Origin: Pseudomonas sp. TMP9
Lineage (GTDB): Bacteria; Pseudomonadota; Gammaproteobacteria; Pseudomonadales; Pseudomonadaceae
Assembly: GCF_037943105.1 (NCBI RefSeq)
Contig: NZ_CP149803.1
Location: forward strand, 3,204,001-3,268,000
Direction: 5' to 3'
DNA length: 64,000 nt
The notes beneath the pieces were generated by a model. The model saw nothing but the letters and a program-made list of their open reading frames with translations, was not told the origin of the DNA and did not search any database. Of the stretch, positions 58,083-64,000 are shown one piece after another. Position 1 is the first letter of the stretch. The number at the start of each line of letters is the position of its first letter. The translations under genes and the position numbers were made by a program.

Positions 58083-58155
58083 ATTATTAGCTCAGCGTTC
58101 AGTGCATAGGAATGCCGTGGCGGCGGAGCAACACAGCGCCATAAAAACGCGTCGC

Positions 58156-58686
58156 TCAACCCTTCTGCATATTACGAATCAGAAAACTCATGGCCTTGGC
58201 CAGCTCAGCTGCGCCCTTGTGATCGCGCACGATGGTCAGCAGCGGGCGACCATCCTTGGGATTTTGCAGCACGCAGCTGATACCGCTACTTGGGCAGTCA
58301 TAACGGACAAACGGGTCGACCCCAAACAGGGGAATCCGCTGGTTGCGCACAGCGATATCGGTACCCTGCTGGCCACGGATTTCCTCACGCAGCACCAGCT
58401 CACCGGACTCACCCTCACGCACTTGATACAGCAGGTCTTGACGCTGCGCCTGACCGACCTGAAAAGCAGCGCGCAACGCATAGGTCTTGAGCAAGTCATT
58501 GCAGTGAGCCAGCAGGGCTTGTCGATCACTCTCAGTCAGGTACAAGCGTTTGAGTTCGCGTAGGTAATTACTTTGCTCAGCACTGCTCAACCCGGCATCG
58601 GGCTCAGCAGCAAACGCTGGCGAAGCGGCCATGCAGCCGCTCAACAGCAAGGCGCTTATTAGTTTTCTTGTCAGTCGCAATTGCAT
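58156..58686 (-). CDS. Exported protein of unknown function
   Basis: A 176-residue precursor with an N-terminal signal (about 1-27, MQLRLTRKLISALLLSGCMAASPAFA). Both a lipobox-like LLSGC (Cys18) and a type I site after AFA are possible, so it may be a lipoprotein or periplasmic. The mature part has a Cys pair (RYDCPSSGISC) and no recognised domain. It is convergent with aceF and divergent from dipA. Confidence 0.6.
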   Translation of the reverse strand: MQLRLTRKLISALLLSGCMAASPAFAAEPDAGLSSAEQSNYLRELKRLYLTESDRQALLAHCNDLLKTYALRAAFQVGQAQRQDLLYQVREGESGELVLREEIRGQQGTDIAVRNQRIPLFGVDPFVRYDCPSSGISCVLQNPKDGRPLLTIVRDHKGAAELAKAMSFLIRNMQKG

Positions 58687-58763
58687 GATGCACCCTTACC
58701 CGACGCTATAAATGAAGTGAGTCGATTGCCACCTCGTTCAGCATACTGGAAGCCAGCCATCGA

Positions 58764-61406
58764 ATGAAAAGCCATCCCGATGCCGCGAGTCGTTTAGCGG
58801 TCGAGGTTGTGACACAGTTGCCAGTGCCTTCGCGCTTAGGCTTACTGCGCTTCGAGCGCTTGAATGAAGCCTGCTGGACCCTGCTGTTCCTCGACGCTAA
58901 CTGCCAAGGGCCTTTCGGCTTGCCTGCTCAGGCGCTCTGCTCCCTCTTGGATGCCCCCTACGCCAGCTTGATGGAGCCAACGGTTCGCGACCCGCTGCAT
59001 GACAGCATTGCGCAACAGCTGGCCGAGCATAAGTATTACAACGTGCAGTACCGCCTGCACACCCCACGCGGCAGCCTGACCATAATGGAAACCGGCGAAG
59101 CCTTTAAGCAGCGCGGTCGAAACATGCTGCGCGGCTACCTGCTGGTGATGACCGAACAGAGCGCAGCCTCGCCACAGACACTCGAATTATACCAGCGCAG
59201 CCAAGCTGAACTGCAGGCCCAGCAAGTGCGTATGCAAGCCCAACAACAGTTGCTTGTAAGCCTTGCGCGCCATCATTACGGCGACAAAGAACCGCTGCGC
59301 GAAGCGGCAGAACTGATCAGCAAACGCGCGTGCGAGGTGTTTGGCGTAAGCCGCGTTGGTATCTGGAACCTCAACGGCCATCTGCTTCAGTCGGTGGCGC
59401 TGTATGAACAGGCTAAAGGCCAACACATCGTTCAGGCTGACATTGATGCCAGTCATTACCCCGCTTACCTGCAAGCGCTGCACAGCGGCCGTGCGCTGGA
59501 TGCCCATGATGCTCAGCACGACCCGCGCACCTGTGAGTTAAGCGACAGCTACCTGCGCCCAAAAGGCATTACCGCACTGCTCGATGCCGGCATCCGCAGC
59601 GCTGGCAAAATAGTCGGCATGCTGTGCATGGAATACATCGGCCCTGCACGCACTTGGCAGCCTGATGAAATCGCCTTCGCCGGCGCCCTGGCGGACCAAT
59701 ACGCGCACGTACTGGCGAACCAACAACAACGCTCGGCCAGCAACGCCCTGTATTTGTTTCAACGCGCAGTCGAGCAAAGCTCCAGCGCCTTTATCCTGCT
59801 CGACCGCGACGGCTTGGTGGAGTACGTCAATCCAAGCTTTACCGCCATCACGCTCTACAGTGCCGGAGAAGTACAGGGCCACAGCCTGTCAGAAATACCT
59901 GCCCTAGAAAACCTCAGCAACTTGCTGTTCGATGCCAGCTCAAGCCTGGCCGGACATAACAGTTGGCAGGGTGAATTCAAGAGCCGGCGGAAAAATCTCG
60001 ATCCCTACTGGGGGCATTTATCCCTGTCTAAGGTCTATGCCGATGACGGCCGCTTGACCCACTACATCGGCATTTACGAAGACGTCACCGCCAACAAGCA
60101 GGCGCAACAGCACATCGAGCGCCTGGCTTTTCGTGACAACCTGACCGGCCTGGGCAACCGCTACGCGTTTATCCGTTCGCTGGAGCGCCACTTCAGTGAA
60201 CACCCCGGCAAACCGGTCAGCCTGCTGCTGGTGGACATCGACAATTTCAAGCGGATCAACGACAGCCTTGGCCACCAGACCGGCGACAAATTGCTGGTCA
60301 GCCTGGCGCGCCGTCTACGCAATACGCTCGCACCCAGCAATGTGCTGGCACGCTTTGCCAGCAACGAATTTGCCGTGCTGCTTGATGCCAACCAAGCCGA
60401 CAGCGAGCAGGTGGCGCAAGAACTGTTGCACACCCTGGATAAACCGCTGTTTGTCGATAACCAACTGATCAACGTCACCGGCTCCATCGGCTTAGCCTGC
60501 GCCCCCGAACATGGTAATGATCCGCAGACCCTGATGAAGCACACCGGCCTGGCCCTGCACAAAGCCAAAGCCAACGGCAAAAACCAGCTGCAGGTGTTTA
60601 CTGAGGCGCTAAACGCCGAGGCGCATTACAAGCTGTTTGTTGAGAGCAACCTGCGCCGCGCCCTCATGCAAAACGAGCTCGAGGTGTTCTACCAACCCAA
60701 GTTGTGCCTGAGAACGGGCAAGCTCTTGGGCATGGAGGCGCTGCTGCGCTGGCACCACCCAGAAAAAGGCATGATCAACCCGGATGAATTTATCAGCGTG
60801 GCGGAAGAGACTGGCCTTATCATCCCCATCGGTAAATGGGTCACGCGCGAGGCCTGCCGCATGAGTAAACAGCTGATCGCGCTGGGCCATCAGCCGCTGC
60901 AAATGGCCATCAACCTATCACCCAAACAGTTTTCCGACCCAGGCCTGGTCGGCGAAATCATCGCCATCCTGCAGGAAGAGCAACTTGACCCGGCCTTGCT
61001 TGAACTGGAGCTGACTGAAAGCCTGCTGCTAGATGCCACCGACGATACCCGCCAGCAACTTATCAGCTTAAAAAGCCTAGGTTTGACGCTGGCCATGGAT
61101 GACTTTGGTACCGGTTATTCGTCACTCAGTTACCTGAAAAAATTCCCCATTGATGTGATCAAAATTGATCGCAGCTTTATCAAGGACATTCCGGATAACC
61201 AGGATGATATGGAAATCACCTCAGCGGTGATCGCCATGGCCCACAAGCTGAAACTCAAGGTAGTGGCCGAAGGGATTGAAACCGCTGCGCAGTTGAATTT
61301 TCTCCGGCGCCAGCACTGCGATATCGGTCAGGGCTACCTGTTCGATAAGCCCATCGCCGGGCGTGATTTGCTGGAAAGCCTCAAGCGTTACCCACATCGC
61401 GGCTGA
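58764..61406 (+). CDS. dipA: c-di-GMP phosphodiesterase with GAF, PAS, GGDEF and EAL domains (DipA type)
   Basis: An 880-residue signalling protein: a GAF-like region (about 170-330), PAS (about 335-450, LDRDGLVEYVNPSF), degenerate GGDEF (ARFASNEFAVL, near residue 535) and EAL. The EAL domain keeps every residue needed for activity: MEALLRW, AINLS, ELTES, MDDFGTGYSSL, VIKIDRSF, AEGIET and QGYLF. It should therefore hydrolyse c-di-GMP, as P. aeruginosa DipA (PA5017), linked to biofilm dispersal. The position next to msrA is the same as there. Confidence 0.9.
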   Translation: MKSHPDAASRLAVEVVTQLPVPSRLGLLRFERLNEACWTLLFLDANCQGPFGLPAQALCSLLDAPYASLMEPTVRDPLHDSIAQQLAEHKYYNVQYRLHTPRGSLTIMETGEAFKQRGRNMLRGYLLVMTEQSAASPQTLELYQRSQAELQAQQVRMQAQQQLLVSLARHHYGDKEPLREAAELISKRACEVFGVSRVGIWNLNGHLLQSVALYEQAKGQHIVQADIDASHYPAYLQALHSGRALDAHDAQHDPRTCELSDSYLRPKGITALLDAGIRSAGKIVGMLCMEYIGPARTWQPDEIAFAGALADQYAHVLANQQQRSASNALYLFQRAVEQSSSAFILLDRDGLVEYVNPSFTAITLYSAGEVQGHSLSEIPALENLSNLLFDASSSLAGHNSWQGEFKSRRKNLDPYWGHLSLSKVYADDGRLTHYIGIYEDVTANKQAQQHIERLAFRDNLTGLGNRYAFIRSLERHFSEHPGKPVSLLLVDIDNFKRINDSLGHQTGDKLLVSLARRLRNTLAPSNVLARFASNEFAVLLDANQADSEQVAQELLHTLDKPLFVDNQLINVTGSIGLACAPEHGNDPQTLMKHTGLALHKAKANGKNQLQVFTEALNAEAHYKLFVESNLRRALMQNELEVFYQPKLCLRTGKLLGMEALLRWHHPEKGMINPDEFISVAEETGLIIPIGKWVTREACRMSKQLIALGHQPLQMAINLSPKQFSDPGLVGEIIAILQEEQLDPALLELELTESLLLDATDDTRQQLISLKSLGLTLAMDDFGTGYSSLSYLKKFPIDVIKIDRSFIKDIPDNQDDMEITSAVIAMAHKLKLKVVAEGIETAAQLNFLRRQHCDIGQGYLFDKPIAGRDLLESLKRYPHRG

Positions 61407-61471
61407 TCGGCCTGTAACAAGCCCGCACGTTGAGGGTCTATGAACATATGTATCTGCTGAGGAAATGGCTC

Positions 61472-62119
61472 ATGGTTTTGCGCTCACACATTCTCGCCCA
61501 CAAACTTGAACTGCCCACTGCGGAACAAGCGCTGCCGGGGCGCAGCGACATAATGCCGGTGCCGGCCGCGCACTTCGTCAACGGTAATGCACTGCAAGCG
61601 CCGTTCCCGGCAGGCCTTGAAGTGGCGGTATTTGCCCTTGGCTGCTTCTGGGGCGCTGAACGACGCCTGTGGCAGCAGCCGGGCGTATGGAGTACGGCAG
61701 TCGGTTATGCCGGCGGCCACACGCCCAACCCAACCTACGATGAAACCTGCTCAGGGCTGACTGGCCACACCGAAGTGGTGCTGGTGGTGTTCGACCCAAA
61801 ACTAACCCGCTACGAAGCGTTGCTGAAAGTATTTTGGGAGGCGCACAACCCAACCCAAGGCATGCGCCAGGGTAACGACACTGGCAGCCAATACCGCTCA
61901 GCGATTTATTGCTACGGCGCCGAGCAACTGGCCGCTGCACAAGCCAGCCAAGCTCAGTTCCAGGCCGAGCTGGATAAGGCCGGCTTGGGCTCAATCACCA
62001 CTGAGGTCCGCGAAGCGCCGCCGTTTTATTACGCCGAGGCTTACCACCAGCAGTACTTGGCGAAAAATCCTGGCGGCTATTGCGGGCTGAGCGGCACCGG
62101 GGTGTGCTTACCGGCTTAA
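61472..62119 (+). CDS. msrA: Peptide methionine sulfoxide reductase A
   Basis: Reduces methionine-S-sulfoxide in proteins. 215 residues, catalytic Cys58 in [12 protein letters not shown]; the resolving cysteines are in the C-terminal [13 protein letters not shown]. The start is ATG 61472 ([21 protein letters not shown]), with GAGGAAA before it; the in-frame ATG at 61448 (MYLLRKWL) lacks family similarity. Confidence 0.95.
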   Translation: MVLRSHILAHKLELPTAEQALPGRSDIMPVPAAHFVNGNALQAPFPAGLEVAVFALGCFWGAERRLWQQPGVWSTAVGYAGGHTPNPTYDETCSGLTGHTEVVLVVFDPKLTRYEALLKVFWEAHNPTQGMRQGNDTGSQYRSAIYCYGAEQLAAAQASQAQFQAELDKAGLGSITTEVREAPPFYYAEAYHQQYLAKNPGGYCGLSGTGVCLPA

Positions 62120-62158
62120 CGTCGCCAGTGGAAACAGGTCGCAAGGGGAACAGCAGAT

Positions 62159-62356
62159 ATGGCGCTCAGCACGCTAAGCAATCAGGTCTCAGTACAGGCA
62201 GCCACCCAGGCTTCGGCACTGGCATCGCTGCTGTTGCTGCGCAAGACGCTGGAACTGCAGGCCGCCAGCGGCGGCAGTCTGCTGGCCGCGACCGCGCCAG
62301 TAAGCACGCCAAGCAACCCGCCTAATCTAGGCAACCGTATCGACCTGACGGTGTAA
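62159..62356 (+). CDS. Small YjfB-like putative motility protein
   Basis: A 65-residue protein: MALSTLSNQVSVQAATQAS at the start, LLLLRKTLELQAASGGSLL in the middle and NPPNLGNRIDLTV at the end, the pattern of the YjfB (PF14070) family annotated as putative motility proteins. CAAGGGGA lies about 11 bases before the ATG. It follows msrA by 39 bases; no flagellar genes are near. Confidence 0.65.
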   Translation: MALSTLSNQVSVQAATQASALASLLLLRKTLELQAASGGSLLAATAPVSTPSNPPNLGNRIDLTV

Positions 62357-62428
62357 GCGCGCTTGCTGTTTGCTGGGCTAACCCATTCTGCAATACAGGC
62401 AAGCGCAGCTGGGCTGCGACTGCAGCGC

Positions 62429-63274
62429 TTAAACTGACGCTTCTTCAATCAACCAATCCATGCGCCAGCCGCCTTGGGTCTGGCCGAGCAACTGGGCCAA
62501 CCACGGCAGAGTTTGCTTGAGCTCATCCTCCAAGCCCCACGGCGGATTGCTGATCACCAAACCAGACCCATTCAGCCGAGTCGGCTCATCAGTGGAGTGC
62601 ACATAGAGCTCGATGCGCAGCAGTTTGGGTGCTTTGCTTTTTTGCAGGTCGCTGTAAAAGCGCCGCAGCTGACGCAGGTCTTTAATTGGGTACCAGATCG
62701 CCACCACCGCTTGGCGCATACGGCTGATGGCTTCGCTTAGCGACTGCGCGCAGCGTTCCAGCTCATCAACCTGCTCATACGGCGGGTCGATCAGCAGCAG
62801 CGCGCGCTTCTCGCGAGTCGGCAGCAAGGCGCGCGGCACATGCCAGCCTTCGCCCAAGTGCACCGCCACGCGGCGGTCGCCGCGCATGTTTTCTTTGAGC
62901 AGGCGACCGTCTTCCGGGTGCTTCTCGTTGAGGTGCAGGCGGTCTTGCTCGCGGGTCAACAGACGCGCCAGCTCCGGTGAGCCAGGGTAGTGGCGCAACT
63001 CACCATCAAGGTTCATGGCGCGGATCACTTCCAGATAATCCTGCAGCGCATCCGGCACATCCGTGGCTTGCCACAGCCGGGCGATGCCTTGTAACCATTC
63101 ACCCGTGCGGCTGGCTTGGTCGCCGCGCAGGTCATACAGGCCAATGCCGGCATGGCTGTCGAGGTAAGCAAAGGGCGCTTCTTTGCGTGACAGCAAGGCA
63201 ATTAAACGGCTCAGCACATAGTGTTTCAGCACATCGGCATGGTTGCCGGCATGGAAGGCGTGGCGGTAGTTCAT
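62429..63274 (-). CDS. rlmJ: 23S rRNA (adenine(2030)-N6)-methyltransferase
   Basis: A 281-residue SAM-dependent methyltransferase: MNYRHAFHAGNHADVLKHYVL, YLDSHAGIGLYDL (SAM-binding), LLIDPPYEQVDEL (catalytic DPPY) and the C-terminal WLIEEASV. The start is ATG 63272-63274, the usual RlmJ N-terminus. Confidence 0.95.
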   Translation of the reverse strand: MNYRHAFHAGNHADVLKHYVLSRLIALLSRKEAPFAYLDSHAGIGLYDLRGDQASRTGEWLQGIARLWQATDVPDALQDYLEVIRAMNLDGELRHYPGSPELARLLTREQDRLHLNEKHPEDGRLLKENMRGDRRVAVHLGEGWHVPRALLPTREKRALLLIDPPYEQVDELERCAQSLSEAISRMRQAVVAIWYPIKDLRQLRRFYSDLQKSKAPKLLRIELYVHSTDEPTRLNGSGLVISNPPWGLEDELKQTLPWLAQLLGQTQGGWRMDWLIEEASV

Positions 63275-63388
63275 CGGGCAGGCTCCTATGGCCGCGCAGT
63301 CTAACAGGGCAATGAGGCCGCGGCATTTGCCATGCACGGGGCGGGTCCGTACGGTGAGCGCTACTCAACCCGGCTTCGGAGAACTGCC

Positions 63389-64000
63389 ATGCATCTGCAA
63401 GCGCTTTTGGGCATTCAGCTGCCCCTGATCCAAGCCCCAATGGCCGGGGTTCAAGATCACCATCTAGCCGTGGCGGTAAGCAATGCCGGCGCACTCGGCT
63501 CGCTGCCCTGCGCCATGCTCGATGCGGCAGGCTTGCGCGAGCAACTGCAGGCGTTGAGCGGTAAAACCAATAAACCCTACAACCTCAACTTCTTCTGCCA
63601 CACCTCGCCAGCGGTCGATAACGTACGCGATGCCGCTTGGCGCGCGGCGCTGGCGCCTTATTACGCTGAATTGGGCGTCGACCCGGCGAGCATAAGTAAT
63701 GGCCCCGGTCGCCAGCCGTTTAGCGCTGAGATGGCCGAGGTGTTGGCAGCGTTTCGTCCGGCGGTGGTGAGCTTTCACTTTGGCCTGCCCTCGGCCGAGC
63801 TGCTGGCGCGGGTCAAAGCCTGCGGGGCCAAGGTGCTCAGCTCGGCAACCACAGTTGAGGAAGCGCTGTGGCTGCAAGCCAACGGGGCCGATGCGATTAT
63901 TGCCCAAGGGCTTGAGGCTGGCGGCCACCGCGGCATGTTCCTGACCGAGGCGCTAAGCAGCCAGCTCGGCACCTTCGCCCTGCTGCCGCAGATCATTAGA
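63389..64000 (+). CDS. Nitronate monooxygenase, 3'-truncated by window edge
   Basis: The first 204 codons of an FMN-dependent nitronate monooxygenase/2-nitropropane dioxygenase: MHLQALLGIQLPLIQAPMAGV, SNAGALGSLPCAML, VVSFHFGLP and GLEAGGHRG are family signatures. It oxidises alkyl nitronates, such as propionate 3-nitronate, to aldehydes and nitrite. The frame runs to the last base of the window; GGAGAACTGCC precedes the ATG. Confidence 0.9.
   Translation, partial: MHLQALLGIQLPLIQAPMAGVQDHHLAVAVSNAGALGSLPCAMLDAAGLREQLQALSGKTNKPYNLNFFCHTSPAVDNVRDAAWRAALAPYYAELGVDPASISNGPGRQPFSAEMAEVLAAFRPAVVSFHFGLPSAELLARVKACGAKVLSSATTVEEALWLQANGADAIIAQGLEAGGHRGMFLTEALSSQLGTFALLPQIIR

Noticed and set aside
62080..62325. 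81-codon frame overlapping the small YjfB-like gene
   Set aside because: The alternative frame at 62159 has the better ribosome-binding site and a family-like C-terminus.

Overview
The window is a stretch of a Pseudomonas chromosome. The gene order from a rhodanese through psd, fimX, serB, parC/parE, cpdA, nudF, thiC, a TolC-type gene, waaA, emrE, hldE, msbA, the LPS-core genes, ilvE, glnE, aceEF, dipA and msrA is, from memory, essentially that of the P. aeruginosa PAO1 region around PA4956-PA5018, and the proteins read as close relatives. Base composition by eye is moderately GC-rich and less extreme than P. aeruginosa. I cannot name the species.

Layout. 1-8.8 kb: rhdA (5' end cut by the window), psd, a PilZ-like protein and fimX, then serB divergent from an Smp-type membrane protein. 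8.9-18.3 kb, minus strand: an orphan PqiC-like lipoprotein, then a tightly packed series read in the order nudF, DUF1249, cpdA, yqiA, parE, phytase-like protein, retropepsin-like protease, parC. 18.4-22.4 kb: thiC under a TPP riboswitch, with a divergent TolC-family gene. 22.5-23.2 kb: a secreted nuclease of different composition. 23.3-28.1 kb: waaA, then emrE, an FAD oxidoreductase, an aldo/keto reductase and an unknown protein. 28.2-49.3 kb: LPS biosynthesis. This holds hldE, a PIG-L/DnpA-type deacetylase, a Mig-14-type protein, msbA, an O-antigen ligase, a more variable set of glycan-modifying genes, a carbamoyltransferase, four kinase-fold genes, then waaG, waaC and waaF. 49.4-58.1 kb: ilvE, glnE and the pyruvate dehydrogenase pair aceE-aceF. 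58.1-64 kb: a small exported protein, a DipA-type c-di-GMP phosphodiesterase, msrA, a 65-residue YjfB-like protein, rlmJ and the 5' part of a nitronate monooxygenase gene.

Functional themes. The outer-membrane theme dominates: heptose activation (hldE), Kdo transfer (waaA), heptosyl transfer (waaC, waaF), core glycosylation, phosphorylation and carbamoylation, flipping (msbA) and O-antigen ligation. Two c-di-GMP proteins of opposite character are present: FimX, whose EAL domain looks inactive, and DipA, whose EAL domain is complete. cpdA adds a cAMP phosphodiesterase, and the Smp-type protein carries what looks like a degenerate nucleotide-cyclase fold.

No clearly new defence or mobile system is visible. 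The signals most worth following are: two anti-Shine-Dalgarno copies in the thiC TPP leader; a pair of near-identical palindromes between glnE and aceE; the degenerate cyclase-like domain beside serB; the DUF6625/GT/acetyltransferase glycan set; two intergenic repeat remnants in the waa region; and a hairpin directly before yqiA. No tRNA, rRNA, CRISPR array or insertion sequence was recognised.
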